Shown one piece after another: positions 15,674-25,340 of a DNA stretch of 64,000 nt. The DNA comes from Borrelia persica No12 (GTDB lineage Bacteria > Spirochaetota > Spirochaetia > Borreliales > Borreliaceae), in assembly GCF_000500045.1 (NCBI RefSeq), contig NZ_AYOT01000146.1, positions 124,001 through 188,000 of the forward strand. The letters are read 5' to 3'. The number at the start of each line of letters is the position of its first letter. Position 1 is the stretch's first letter. The translations under genes and the position numbers were made by a program. Under the pieces are notes generated by a model. The model worked only from the letters and a program-made list of their open reading frames with translations. It searched no databases and was not told the DNA's origin.

Positions 15674-17725
15674 ATGAACTTAAGCGAATATATACTCAAG
15701 CAAGCAGAATTAAATATCAAAGGATTCATAAAAAGAGACACACAGATTAGGATGATAAACAAAATAAACCAAACCTTTGAGGATCAAAACTTTTTGGTCA
15801 TTGAAGCACCAACAGGAACTGGAAAAAGTCTTGCTTATTTAATTGCTGCTATTGATTTCATTCAAAAAACACAAGAAAAAGTCATAATTTCAACATCATC
15901 TATCAATCTTCAAGAACAACTAATAAAAAAAGACATTCAATCTTTAAAAAAAATTATTCCTTCTAAAATAAAGTTTGGAATAATTAAAGGAATGCGCAAT
16001 TATATTTGTCTTAAACGACTTGAAGAACTTAAGAGAAGTCTTTTAATATATACATTAAACAAAAAAAATTTAGAAACATTAATAAATTGGGCAAAAAATA
16101 CAAAAACAGGAGACAGAGATGAACTTAATTTCATAGATGAGCAAATCTGGGAAGAAGTATCAGCAAATCCTGAAACATGCTCAGAGATCACCTGTCCTAA
16201 TGAGAATAAATGCCTTTTTAAAAAGGCAAGAAATAAAATATTAAAATGCAATATCATTATAACCAATCATCATCTACTCTTAAACGACCTTTACATAAGA
16301 AACGAAATACTAACAGAAAAAGAAAACCATGACAATAATTTTGAACCAGAAAACACAGATATTAACTTAATATTACCTAGTATAAAAAACATAATAATTG
16401 ACGAAGCTCACTATCTAGAAGAAGCTGCAAGAAGCCTATTTAATAAAAATTTTTCAAAAATTGAAATAAAACAAATTTTCATCAAAATAGATAAAATAAT
16501 TAGACAACAAAATATAAATAATATTTATAAAAGGGATCTCGAAATTGCAACAATACAGAACTTTGAAAATATCGAATATATAATAAACATGCAAAAAGAT
16601 TTACCATCAATCTATAGAATCACCAATGACACACATAAAACAGATTTTTATATACGTATTAAAACGTCTCTACAAAATATCATATATCATCTGGAAAATT
16701 ATCAAACAAGCATAACATCAATAATACAAACCATAGAAAACAAAACAGCAAAAATTGAACTAAACAGATTAATTAAAAACATAGAACAAAAAAAATCATT
16801 AATTCAAAATTTTACATCCGAAAATCAAGATAACAATCTTTGTTTTTGGATAGAAAATAAAAAAAACATAATCATATTTCAAACATCAGAAATTCACTTA
16901 GGTCCTCAACTAAACAAAATAATGTATCAGCGAATCAAAAGAATAGTTTTTACTTCAGCTACTCTTACGATAAATCAATCATTTTCATATTTTTTAAACC
17001 AAACGGGCCTGAACCTAAGTAATAAACACATCGAAATGGAAAACTTGCCATACTCTTTTCCCTATAAGGAAAAATCAATACTCACAATTACATCAGATAT
17101 TGAAAACCCTAATAACGAAGAAGAATTTTTAAATCAATCAACAAGATATATTAAAGAACTTGTGATATTAAACAAAGGCGGAACTCTAATTCTTCTAACT
17201 TCATTTAAAAGCTTACAGTACATAAGTCAAAACATTAAAGATTTTTTAATCGAAAACGACATCAACATTTTTATACAAGGAGAATTACCAAAAAATGAAC
17301 TTATAAATTCATTCAAAAAATCACCCAAAAAAAGTGTACTTATAGGAATAAAAAATTTTTGGGAAGGAATCGATATTAAAGGAGATCAATTAACAATGAT
17401 TATAATCCCCAAACTGCCATTTCAAAGCCCTTCAGATCCGATCTTAATAGCAAAAAACGAATTATGCAATAAAGCAAATGAAAATTTTTTTATAAAAGAA
17501 ACACTGCCACAAGCAATAATGAAATTTAAACAAGGATTTGGCAGATTAATTAGAGATTCAAAAGATTATGGAATTATAGTATGTTTTGACAAAAGAATTT
17601 TTAATAAAACTTATGGTAAATTATTTTTAAAATCATTACCTACAATAAAAACTTACTACTCAAATTTTGTAACTATCAAACATACAATTAATACGTTTTT
17701 TCAAACAATAGATCAAAATAATTAA
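15674..17725 (+). CDS. dinG: DinG-type Fe-S DNA helicase
   Basis: Superfamily 2 helicase, XPD/DinG group, 683 residues. Walker A APTGTGKSLAYL (residues about 45-56), Fe-S domain cysteines in YICLKRLEEL and in ETCSEITCPNENKCLFKKAR, HHLLLNDLY, DEAH box IIDEAHYLEEAAR, motif III VFTSATL, and C-terminal motifs NFWEGIDIKG and QGFGRLIRDSKDYG. These helicases unwind DNA 5'-3' and act in repair and R-loop or replication-fork clearing. No exonuclease domain is fused. AAGGA lies about 10 nt before the ATG. Its 3' end overlaps the stop of rlpA by 4 nt on the other strand. Confidence 0.9.
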   Translation: MNLSEYILKQAELNIKGFIKRDTQIRMINKINQTFEDQNFLVIEAPTGTGKSLAYLIAAIDFIQKTQEKVIISTSSINLQEQLIKKDIQSLKKIIPSKIKFGIIKGMRNYICLKRLEELKRSLLIYTLNKKNLETLINWAKNTKTGDRDELNFIDEQIWEEVSANPETCSEITCPNENKCLFKKARNKILKCNIIITNHHLLLNDLYIRNEILTEKENHDNNFEPENTDINLILPSIKNIIIDEAHYLEEAARSLFNKNFSKIEIKQIFIKIDKIIRQQNINNIYKRDLEIATIQNFENIEYIINMQKDLPSIYRITNDTHKTDFYIRIKTSLQNIIYHLENYQTSITSIIQTIENKTAKIELNRLIKNIEQKKSLIQNFTSENQDNNLCFWIENKKNIIIFQTSEIHLGPQLNKIMYQRIKRIVFTSATLTINQSFSYFLNQTGLNLSNKHIEMENLPYSFPYKEKSILTITSDIENPNNEEEFLNQSTRYIKELVILNKGGTLILLTSFKSLQYISQNIKDFLIENDINIFIQGELPKNELINSFKKSPKKSVLIGIKNFWEGIDIKGDQLTMIIIPKLPFQSPSDPILIAKNELCNKANENFFIKETLPQAIMKFKQGFGRLIRDSKDYGIIVCFDKRIFNKTYGKLFLKSLPTIKTYYSNFVTIKHTINTFFQTIDQNN

Positions 17726-18543
17726 TCCATAAGAAGACTATCACCTGGAATTTTAGTCTTTCTTATCAAAATATCTTTGTATCCTGTAGATTTAACAAGT
17801 TCAACATTCCTCTGAACATCATCAGCATAAGTAGGAACAAAAACTGTAAAAAAAGGTCCATGCGAATTGACAAAAACACTAAGACCAGCACCTTTAAGTA
17901 TCTTATAGGCTCTCTCAGCATAATCCTTAGTCTTATAAGAACCAACCTGTATATAAAAATCTGGCTCCTTTGCATCATTTAAAATTTGACCTGCAACCTC
18001 AGTATGCTCCTTACCTAAAGCAACACTCTTATCTGCTTTTAAATCAACAACATCATTACCAAAATTAGTATCAGAAGCATCTTTAAGATTAACATTCCTC
18101 TTAGATTCTTTCTTAGATTCTTGAGTAACATTTTCCTTAGATTTTTGAGCTTTAACGCCTTTTGCATTAGCTTGTTCTAGTATTTCAATTTTTACAGGAG
18201 CAACACCTATTCCTATAAAATCTAACTTCTCAGCAGCAGACTTCGACAAATCAATTATTCTATCTTTTCTAAAAGGACCCCTATCATTAATTCTTACAAC
18301 AACCGTTCTATTATTAAGTAAATTTGTTACTCTTACAACACTATTAAATGGAAGCTCCTTGTGGGCAGCTGTAAGAGCAGTCATATCAAATTTTTCACCA
18401 TTAGCAGTAGTCTTCCCATGAAAAGCTTCTCCATACCATGAAGCAAGCCCTACAGTAGCACTATTTAATTGCACAGTAGCAAAAAATAAAAATAAGAACA
18501 TAAATTTTACACTAATACCCATAAGGTCAAATAAACTTACCAT
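17722..18543 (-). CDS. rlpA: RlpA-like septal lytic transglycosylase with SPOR domain
   Basis: Signal peptide (VKFMFLFLFFATVQLNSA), then the double-psi beta-barrel domain: ASWYGEAFHGKTTANGEKFD, AHKELPFNSVVRVTNLLN and VVVRINDRGPFRKDRIIDLS. The Glu and Asp in SWYGE and NDRGP fit the residues needed for glycan cleavage in Pseudomonas RlpA. After a Lys/Glu/Asp-rich linker comes a C-terminal SPOR domain (DFYIQVGSYKTKDYAERA) which binds naked glycan strands at the septum. It probably cleaves such strands during division. The start is uncertain: in-frame ATGs at 18585, 18543 and 18522; I list the middle one because a possible -10 (TACAAT) lies just upstream. It is convergent with dinG. Confidence 0.85.
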   Translation of the reverse strand: MVSLFDLMGISVKFMFLFLFFATVQLNSATVGLASWYGEAFHGKTTANGEKFDMTALTAAHKELPFNSVVRVTNLLNNRTVVVRINDRGPFRKDRIIDLSKSAAEKLDFIGIGVAPVKIEILEQANAKGVKAQKSKENVTQESKKESKRNVNLKDASDTNFGNDVVDLKADKSVALGKEHTEVAGQILNDAKEPDFYIQVGSYKTKDYAERAYKILKGAGLSVFVNSHGPFFTVFVPTYADDVQRNVELVKSTGYKDILIRKTKIPGDSLLMD

Positions 18544-18688
18544 AATTACATATTGTATCATATCGCATATTACAATATAAAGCATAAGATTTATAACACA
18601 AAATTAATGAAGTAAGTTAATTTAAATTGCTTATTTGCAATTTTTTGATTTAATAAATATACTAAGATAAAATTAACAGGTAACATTG

Positions 18689-19693
18689 ATGAGAACAGAA
18701 ATAATAAAAGAAACTGAAATCGAAAAAGCAGCAAAATTGATCAATTCAGGAGAATTAGTAGTATTTCCAACAGAAACAGTATACGGAATTGGAGCTGATG
18801 CATATAATGAAGACGCTATACGAATGCTCTTTATAGTAAAAAAGCGCCCTATTACAAATCCCTTAATAGTACATGTTGAATCAATAGAAAAGATAAAAGA
18901 ACTTGTAGAATATATACCAGAGAGTGCTTTAATTTTAATGCACAAATTTACTCCAGGCCCCATAACATTCATATTGAAAGATGCAGGTAAAATATCTAAA
19001 TTAATAAATGGCGGTCTTAAAAGCATAGCAGTAAGAATACCCTCAGAACCTATAGCCCTAAAATTAATCAAGATGAGCAAAGTTCCAATAGCAGCCCCAT
19101 CGGCAAATTTATCAAAACGGCCAAGTGCCACTAATTTTGAAATGGCAATAAGAGAACTTGAAGGTTTAGTTAAGGGAATAATTAAGAAAAACGAAATATC
19201 ACAAATTGGCATAGAATCAACTGTTATAAGTTTCGACGATAAAGGCAATATATCAATATTAAGACCAGGCTCAATAACAAAAGAAATGATAGAGAGAGAA
19301 CTTAATGGAAAATTTAGTGTAAAATACTCATTAGAAACGGATATGATCCATCAATCACCTGGAAACTTATTAGAACATTACAGGCCAAGCATACCCGTTT
19401 ATCTATTTAAACAAAAAGACAACATAAGACAGTATGTATCACAAAAAGATACAAAAATACTCATTATGAAAAATACTTTTAAATCATATTGGCTTAGTGA
19501 GTTTTGGAATACAAATAACATTTGTGTATTTCACACATTAGAAGAATATGCAAAAAACATTTATAAAATTTTTGTAGAATCTGAGAAAACATACAAACAA
19601 ATACTTGCCGAATTTGTAGATAATAACCAACTTGGATATTCAATAAACAACAGACTAAAGAAAGCAAGTTCAAATAAGTTTATTTCTAAATAA
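18689..19693 (+). CDS. tsaC: Threonylcarbamoyl-AMP synthase (Sua5/TsaC type)
   Basis: 334 residues: an N-terminal YrdC domain (residues 1-200: FPTETVYGIGADA, KKRPITNPLIVH, SVRIPSEP-like VRIPSEPIALKL, APSANLSKRPSATNFE, ESTVISFD, LRPGSIT) and the shorter C-terminal Sua5 domain joined by the linker SPGNLLEHYRPSIPVYLF. It makes threonylcarbamoyl-AMP from Thr, bicarbonate and ATP, the first step to t6A37 of ANN-reading tRNAs. I use the ATG at 18689 rather than the TTG at 18686: AGG lies 8 nt upstream. TsaB, D and E are not in the window. Confidence 0.93.
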   Translation: MRTEIIKETEIEKAAKLINSGELVVFPTETVYGIGADAYNEDAIRMLFIVKKRPITNPLIVHVESIEKIKELVEYIPESALILMHKFTPGPITFILKDAGKISKLINGGLKSIAVRIPSEPIALKLIKMSKVPIAAPSANLSKRPSATNFEMAIRELEGLVKGIIKKNEISQIGIESTVISFDDKGNISILRPGSITKEMIERELNGKFSVKYSLETDMIHQSPGNLLEHYRPSIPVYLFKQKDNIRQYVSQKDTKILIMKNTFKSYWLSEFWNTNNICVFHTLEEYAKNIYKIFVESEKTYKQILAEFVDNNQLGYSINNRLKKASSNKFISK

Positions 19694-19706
19694 TTTGAAA
19701 TTATTT
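19688..19706. repeat. Palindrome spanning the convergent stops of tsaC and the TPR gene
   Basis: AAATAATTT-G-AAATTATTT, a perfect 9+1+9 inverted repeat covering both stop codons. It may act as a weak two-way terminator, though no long T run follows on either side. Confidence 0.35.
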
Positions 19707-20789
19707 GTCCAATAACTTCAAATACTTACGCGCAATAGGATCATTTGAATCATATTCAAGAATAATTTGAAAATAGTCCCTAGCCTCTCTTTTACGCTCC
19801 ATCTTTAAATAAAGAATACCAAGATTTGAAATAATTTTAATATTATCAGGTTCAAGTTTTAATGCTTTAAGTAAATACTCAAGACTCTCATTAAATTCAA
19901 GCAGCTCCATAAGGCAAATTGCAATTTCATTCATAGCATCAACATTATTAGCATCAAAAGACAATACTTTCAAAAAAGCATCTTTTGCCTGTAAATAAAA
20001 TCCCTTTCTCCTATATCCCCATCCAAGCAAGAACCAAACATTCCAAGAATCTTTGTGATATTCCAATAACTCAATAAGTTTACAAATAGCTTCATCTTCT
20101 TTTGATAAAATTATCAAATCATATATTTTTTCAAGATTTAAAGCTAAATTCTTATGCACCTCTATAACATTCAAAACTTCATTTACTTTATTCTTCAATC
20201 CTAAATTACTAGAAATTTTCAAATAATGATTAAGTAATTCTTGAGCCCTATCCAATTTATATTGCTTAACAAAAAAAAATCCAGCATTTGCAAATACATT
20301 TTCATTAGGATTCTCAAATTCTAATAACCTTTCATAAATATTTAAAGCATTTTGATTACTATTAATAGCATCCATATATTGCTCAAGCCTTAAAAAATTT
20401 TCAGCTATCCTTTCATATAATAATGCCAAATTAAAAAGAATAATCTCATTTTCACCCTCAATACCTTTTAATGACAAAAAAATCTCAAGAGCCAAATTAT
20501 AATCTCCCTCATCAATCTTAGAAAGACCAACATTAATAAGCATACTAACAATATTTGGATTTAAAGCCAATAAAAGCTTCTTATAATAAGGAAAATTAAC
20601 ATTATCTTGCTCATAAGCAGAAATCTTAAGAATTGCAGACATAATAGATTCAAAAATAAGTTCATCTTGAGAAAAATGCTCAATATCACTAACCTCAACT
20701 GGTAATAGTATCCTGGGATCAAATACAAAATCTTTAATCTGTCTTGTAAAATTCTCAGGAAGAGAAACATAAACAATATTCTTAAGCAT
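19701..20789 (-). CDS. TPR-repeat protein upstream-coupled to plzA
   Basis: 362 residues from the ATG at 20789, chosen because AGAGGA lies 4-5 nt before it; an earlier in-frame ATG (20813) would overlap the end of plzA. There are at least six tetratricopeptide-like helical pairs, clearest at residues about 85-125 (YNLALEIFLSLKGIEGENEI), 128-165, 250-285 (WNVWFLLGWGYRRKGFYLQA), 285-320 and 320-355 (DNIKIISNLGILYLKMERKR). No signal peptide is seen, so it is likely cytoplasmic and works by binding a partner. It lies directly downstream of plzA in the same operon, which hints at, but does not prove, a link with c-di-GMP signalling. Confidence 0.8.
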   Translation of the reverse strand: MLKNIVYVSLPENFTRQIKDFVFDPRILLPVEVSDIEHFSQDELIFESIMSAILKISAYEQDNVNFPYYKKLLLALNPNIVSMLINVGLSKIDEGDYNLALEIFLSLKGIEGENEIILFNLALLYERIAENFLRLEQYMDAINSNQNALNIYERLLEFENPNENVFANAGFFFVKQYKLDRAQELLNHYLKISSNLGLKNKVNEVLNVIEVHKNLALNLEKIYDLIILSKEDEAICKLIELLEYHKDSWNVWFLLGWGYRRKGFYLQAKDAFLKVLSFDANNVDAMNEIAICLMELLEFNESLEYLLKALKLEPDNIKIISNLGILYLKMERKREARDYFQIILEYDSNDPIARKYLKLLDK

Positions 20790-20796
20790 AAATCCT

Positions 20797-21585
20797 CTAA
20801 TTAAAATAATCATGAATTAACATCGTATAATCAAGAGGAATCTTTTCTTCGCAAAATGCAATACCTATAGCTAAAACCTTACCATTGGGAGTTTGAATAA
20901 CACTTAAATTTCTTGCCTGTCCTATAATAGAGACTTCTTTACCTGCAATCTCAAAATTTAAAATTAAATCGGTATTACGCTCTTCAAATTTCTCATAATC
21001 AAAATAAGATATTAAAAGAGCACCTCCATAAGACATATCTTTAATCAAGCATTTATGCTTAACTCCATTAACTTCAATAAAAGCTTTATCAGAAGCAAGA
21101 TTAAGTTTTTTTAAAGACTCCTTATCAATAATAATACGCTCATGAATTCTTTGATTCTGACCAAGTTTTAAATCAAGCAATTTCCCAATTTTAACTAAAA
21201 TCTCTTCTGGCATAGAAGATAAAAACTCTAGAGTCAATAAATTATATTCTTTATCTTGAATAGAATAAGAAGACGTATTGATCAACTTCACAACTAAAGA
21301 AGGAATATAAAAAGTATCATCCCCAGCACTACTGTCATAACTCCTAATCTGAATATTACCCAAATTTCCATTTTGAGCCAAAATAGGTAAAATTTTGTCT
21401 TGTTGCAAAATAATTTTAATAGTACCCATAGAAATAGAATAAATTACACCAACTACCACATAAGTACCAACTTTTATTTCAACAGAATTTTTCATATTAA
21501 GGAAACTATTAATTTCAGTACTCATTTTAATTTCCTTACCCCTATACTTAGCCTCATAATCTTTTATTTTTTTAGATAAAAACAT
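20797..21585 (-). CDS. plzA: c-di-GMP receptor PlzA (PilZ protein)
   Basis: 262 residues. An N-terminal PilZ-like (xPilZ) domain of about 140 residues is joined to a C-terminal PilZ domain. The c-di-GMP binding motifs are both intact: R-x3-R as R146-IHE-R150 (NQRIHERIII) and D-x-S-x2-G as DMSYGGALL. It is the single chromosomal PilZ effector of Borrelia and affects motility, virulence and the tick/mammal switch (known for PlzA of B. burgdorferi). The ATG follows AAGGAGAGG. The next gene (TPR protein) starts within about 8 nt of its stop. Confidence 0.95.
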   Translation of the reverse strand: MFLSKKIKDYEAKYRGKEIKMSTEINSFLNMKNSVEIKVGTYVVVGVIYSISMGTIKIILQQDKILPILAQNGNLGNIQIRSYDSSAGDDTFYIPSLVVKLINTSSYSIQDKEYNLLTLEFLSSMPEEILVKIGKLLDLKLGQNQRIHERIIIDKESLKKLNLASDKAFIEVNGVKHKCLIKDMSYGGALLISYFDYEKFEERNTDLILNFEIAGKEVSIIGQARNLSVIQTPNGKVLAIGIAFCEEKIPLDYTMLIHDYFN

Positions 21586-22086
21586 AAACCTCTCCTTTGA
21601 AATCTAACAAACATGTTAAAATTGATATTCAGGAACTTGAAAGTAATAAAATTCAAAAATTTTAATTTATGCATATACTTTAAAATAATTTTATCCCAAA
21701 ATATTAAATACAACCAATAGTTAGTAACTTATTGAATGTATGATTAAATAAATATAAAAATCAAATTCATCCTAAAAATCAATATAAAAAACCAATTGTA
21801 TAAATCAAAATTTCAAAAAAGCCATAACGTAAAATAATCTATCATTCAAACTAACAATCGTAATTCTTATTATTTTTACCGTTTATTTAAAAAAAAACAA
21901 TACCTACAGATAAAGACCCGTTCTTTTCAAACTTTCAATTCACAGACAATTAATATTTAAAAACTCTAAATATCAAAACAAAGACATATAAGAAGGAATT
22001 ATAACAATATCTTGTCTCAAGAACAACTCAAAAAACTTTTTAAGTTTATCATATTTTATAGTATAATTAAGCATAAAGGATATAAT
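21586..22086. other. Intergenic region between plzA and the class A PBP
   Basis: About 500 nt, very AT-rich. The plzA ribosome site (AAGGAGAGG) is at its left end. On the right, TATAAT at 22062-22067 and AAAGGA at 22075-22080 precede the TTG start of the PBP at 22087; a second AGAAGGA at 21991-21997 goes with an earlier in-frame TTG (22012). I see no RNA gene, long inverted repeat or credible ORF between them. Confidence 0.5.
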
Positions 22087-24900
22087 TTGAAAAGTATTAC
22101 TCTTAGCAAAAAGGCTAACATACTTATTTATCTTACGTATTTTACTATCAGCTTTTCTATAATTTCTTTATCAATCACAATAGTCGAAACTATAAATATC
22201 CAAAAAGACAAAAAATTTGGATATGTAAATCCTGCTATACCATCAAAAGTTTTTGATAGCAATGGCAAGCTCATAACACAATTTATATCTGATGAAAATA
22301 GAGAACTACTATCTTTAAAAGAAATGCCTGACAATTTAATAAACACACTTTTAATACGAGAAGATCTTAGCTTTTTCTTTCACAGAGGTTTTTCACTAAT
22401 GGGAATCTTAAGAGCTGCATTTAATATTGTTCTTGGAAGATATTTCTCAGGTGGTAGTACTTTAACGCAACAATTAGCAAAATTACTCTATACAAACCAA
22501 GCAAAAAGATCTATCTTAAGAAAATTAAACGAAATTTGGTGGGCAATACAACTTGAAAAAAAACTATCAAAATATGAAATACTTGAAAAGTATTTAAATA
22601 AAGTCTACTTTGGAAATGGAAATTATGGAGTGGTAGCAGCTTCAAAATTTTTTTTCAACAAAAGCGTTAAAGATATCAACACAGCAGAAGCCGTGTTGAT
22701 GGTTATACAGTTACCAAATGCAAAACTCTATTCACCATTTTACAATCCAGAATTTGCAAAAAAAATACAAAGAACAGTACTAAATCAAGTAGTATCTAAT
22801 GGTATTATCAGTCCTGAAGTAGCTGAAGCAGAATTTGATGAATACTGGCAAAATTATGATTGGACTCGCATGGCAGATACACCAGCCATGTCTGATAAAG
22901 AAGATAATGCTCCTTATTTCTCAGAATATATAAGACAACGAATAAGCAAATATCTTCCAGCAGAAGCAAACATATACAAAGATGGATATTCAATATATAC
23001 AACACTTGATCTCGAAGCACAACAACAGGCAAATGAAATCACACAAGACATGATTACAAGAGCAAGAAAAATGTATAATTCTACAAAATCATCAGAAACA
23101 CTAGTAATAAATTCAGAAATAGTGCCAGTAATTGACACGCTAGCTGATCTGTTTGGAATAAGAAACACTAGAATAAATGGTAGACAATACACAAAATTAA
23201 AAACAAGAAAATTTTACGAAGATAATATTGATCTAATTGCAAGCTTTGCCGCAATCTTAGGCATTGATAAAATAGATAAAGCAACAAGAGAATACACAAT
23301 AAATAATAAAACAAATCCAAACTTACTTGTGCAACCAGAAGGTGCATTAATATCAATAGATACCACAACGGGAGCCATAAAAGCAATGGTTGGAGGAAGT
23401 GGATACAAAAAGGGAAGTGAATTTAATAGGGCAACTCAAGCAAAAATTCAACCTGGAAGCTCATTTAAAGCTTTATATTTCTCAGCAGCTATTGAATTAA
23501 AAAAAATCACAGCCGCAACAATGTTTTCAGACTCTCCAGTAGCTTTCTTTAATCAAGAAGGAGAAATATATGCTCCTGAGAACTATGGAGGAAAATGGAG
23601 AGGCAATGTATTAACACGCAAAGCACTGGCTTTCTCACTAAATATTCCTGCTCTTAGAATACTTGACACATTAGGTTTTGACAATGCAATCAAATATGCA
23701 GCTAAATTACTAGGAATAAAAGATCAAAATGAGATAAACAAAACATTCCCTAAGGTATATCCCCTTGCACTTGGAGTTATATCAACTTCCCCAATACAAA
23801 TGGCAAGAGCATTTGCTATTTTGGGCAATAATGGAAAAGAAGTAGAGCCATACGGAATTAAATATATAGAAGACAGAAATGGAAAAACAATAGCAAATGT
23901 AGAATCCGAAATTCTAACATCAATTAAGAATAAAGGTATTAATGCACAAATAGTATCTCCACAGACTGCTTATATTATGACAGATATGATGAAATCAACA
24001 GTACAATATGGAACCTTAGCAAGTCAAAGATATACAAATCTTAAAAATTTCAAATCCGATATTGCCGGAAAATCAGGAACAACCCAAAACTGGGCCGATG
24101 GATGGACAATAGGATATTCACCATATATAACAACAGCTGTATGGGTTGGTTTTGACAAAAAGGGATATTCATTGGGAACCGCAGGAACAGGAACAGCACT
24201 AGCTGGACCTACTTGGGGTAAATTTATGGCAGAATACCATAAAAACTTGCCTCAGAAAGTATTTATCAGACCTAAAGGCATAATAAACATACAAGTACAA
24301 TCAGAAACAGGTCTACTACCAGAAGGTGTACCCAATGAAACAGTAATAAATGAAATATTTATTCCAGGAACCCAACCATTAGAAAAATCAAAATATTATG
24401 AAAACAAATCTGAATTGTTAAACAAAATGGAATTTAATATCTACGGTATCGACAATATTGATGACAATGAAGAACTAAACTTTGATAGTAATGAATTCGA
24501 ATATCTAACAAACGATTTTAAGCAATTCACCAAAACAGAAAACAAAAAAATTACTGAAAATGATATTAATATAACTAACAATAATCAATTTGATGATAAT
24601 ATTAATACAGAAGAACAAAATGATAATTTTGAAAACAACAATGAAGAAGAAAATATAGAAGAAGAAAATATGAAACAAGATATCCAAGATACAAAAATAA
24701 ACAACAATATAAATAATACAAAAATAGATGATAATATTAATACAGATAGTAATATTAATATTGAAGATAAATCAAGTGAAACGAAACTTAAAGAAAAGTT
24801 TCTCACTAATGACAATGAACAACTTAATGATGATAATAACGAACAAACTAATGAAAGTGAACAAAAAGACGTAAATGGAGAAAACATCCAATTGGATTAA
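22087..24900 (+). CDS. Class A penicillin-binding protein (PBP1A-like) with Asn/Asp-rich tail
   Basis: Bifunctional wall synthase in the cytoplasmic membrane. The start is taken as TTG 22087, 6 nt after AAAGGA; a TTG at 22012 would add 25 residues. One N-terminal membrane segment; glycosyltransferase 51 domain with EDLSFFFHRG, GGSTLTQQLAK, KKLSKYEILEKYLNKVYFG; transpeptidase domain with PGSSFKA (catalytic Ser), SLN and KSGTTQNWADGW. After about residue 760 comes a tail of roughly 160 residues made almost only of Asn, Asp, Glu, Ile, Lys and Thr, with a 20-nt sequence repeated exactly 135 bp apart (24592 and 24727). First gene of a run of five on the plus strand. Confidence 0.92.
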   Translation: MKSITLSKKANILIYLTYFTISFSIISLSITIVETINIQKDKKFGYVNPAIPSKVFDSNGKLITQFISDENRELLSLKEMPDNLINTLLIREDLSFFFHRGFSLMGILRAAFNIVLGRYFSGGSTLTQQLAKLLYTNQAKRSILRKLNEIWWAIQLEKKLSKYEILEKYLNKVYFGNGNYGVVAASKFFFNKSVKDINTAEAVLMVIQLPNAKLYSPFYNPEFAKKIQRTVLNQVVSNGIISPEVAEAEFDEYWQNYDWTRMADTPAMSDKEDNAPYFSEYIRQRISKYLPAEANIYKDGYSIYTTLDLEAQQQANEITQDMITRARKMYNSTKSSETLVINSEIVPVIDTLADLFGIRNTRINGRQYTKLKTRKFYEDNIDLIASFAAILGIDKIDKATREYTINNKTNPNLLVQPEGALISIDTTTGAIKAMVGGSGYKKGSEFNRATQAKIQPGSSFKALYFSAAIELKKITAATMFSDSPVAFFNQEGEIYAPENYGGKWRGNVLTRKALAFSLNIPALRILDTLGFDNAIKYAAKLLGIKDQNEINKTFPKVYPLALGVISTSPIQMARAFAILGNNGKEVEPYGIKYIEDRNGKTIANVESEILTSIKNKGINAQIVSPQTAYIMTDMMKSTVQYGTLASQRYTNLKNFKSDIAGKSGTTQNWADGWTIGYSPYITTAVWVGFDKKGYSLGTAGTGTALAGPTWGKFMAEYHKNLPQKVFIRPKGIINIQVQSETGLLPEGVPNETVINEIFIPGTQPLEKSKYYENKSELLNKMEFNIYGIDNIDDNEELNFDSNEFEYLTNDFKQFTKTENKKITENDINITNNNQFDDNINTEEQNDNFENNNEEENIEEENMKQDIQDTKINNNINNTKIDDNINTDSNINIEDKSSETKLKEKFLTNDNEQLNDDNNEQTNESEQKDVNGENIQLD

Positions 24901-24906
24901 TAAAAT

Positions 24907-25305
24907 ATGTTAATAGACTTAGAACAAATAAAAATCAAAAAAAGAATCAGAAAAAATCTAGGGGATACAACTAACCTTAAAGAAAGCATTAAAAAACATG
25001 GTTTAATTTATCCCATAATAATAGATAAAAACAAAAACCTAGTAGCAGGTTTTAGAAGATATCAAGTATTAAAAGAACTTGGATATAAAGAAATCGATGT
25101 CAAAGTAATACCAATAGAAGATAAAAAAACATTACTTGAAATTGAACTTGATGAAAATAATGTCAGAAAATCATTCACAAAAAGTGAGACAGAAGCAGGT
25201 GAAGAACAACTCAAATATTATTCAGAAAAAAACACAATAATAAGATTTATAAAACTAATATTATTAAAAATTAAAAAAATATTTACAATAAAAAAACAAA
25301 ATTAA
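24907..25305 (+). CDS. Small ParB/Spo0J N-terminal-domain protein
   Basis: 132 residues. It matches the start of ParB: DLEQIKIKKRIRKNLGDTTN, LKESIKKHGLIYPIIIDKNK, the nucleotide-motif region VAGFRRYQVLKELGYKEI and ENNVRKSFTKSE. The helix-turn-helix and dimerisation domains of true ParB are missing. Instead the last 28 residues (from about 105) are strongly basic and hydrophobic (TIIRFIKLILLKIKKIF), which could form an amphipathic membrane-binding helix. It could be a CTP-binding switch or a degenerate paralogue; no parS-like site or parA is beside it. It lies 6 nt after the PBP stop. Confidence 0.8.
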   Translation: MLIDLEQIKIKKRIRKNLGDTTNLKESIKKHGLIYPIIIDKNKNLVAGFRRYQVLKELGYKEIDVKVIPIEDKKTLLEIELDENNVRKSFTKSETEAGEEQLKYYSEKNTIIRFIKLILLKIKKIFTIKKQN

Positions 25306-25340
25306 ATTTAAATACACAAAAAACTATTGGGAGATGATTA

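Noticed and set aside
18673-19248. 191-residue minus-strand ORF inside tsaC
   Set aside because: Overlaps a clear Sua5/TsaC protein over nearly its full length; composition is that of a shadow and there is no start signal.
21586-22011. Small gene or RNA in the plzA-PBP gap
   Set aside because: Only short AT-rich frames with frequent stops; no ribosome site, tRNA fold or strong inverted repeat.
24585-24887. 100-residue minus-strand ORF opposite the PBP tail
   Set aside because: A Ser/Leu/Phe-rich product is just what an Asn/Asp/Glu-rich coding tail gives on its reverse strand; no ribosome site or known motif.
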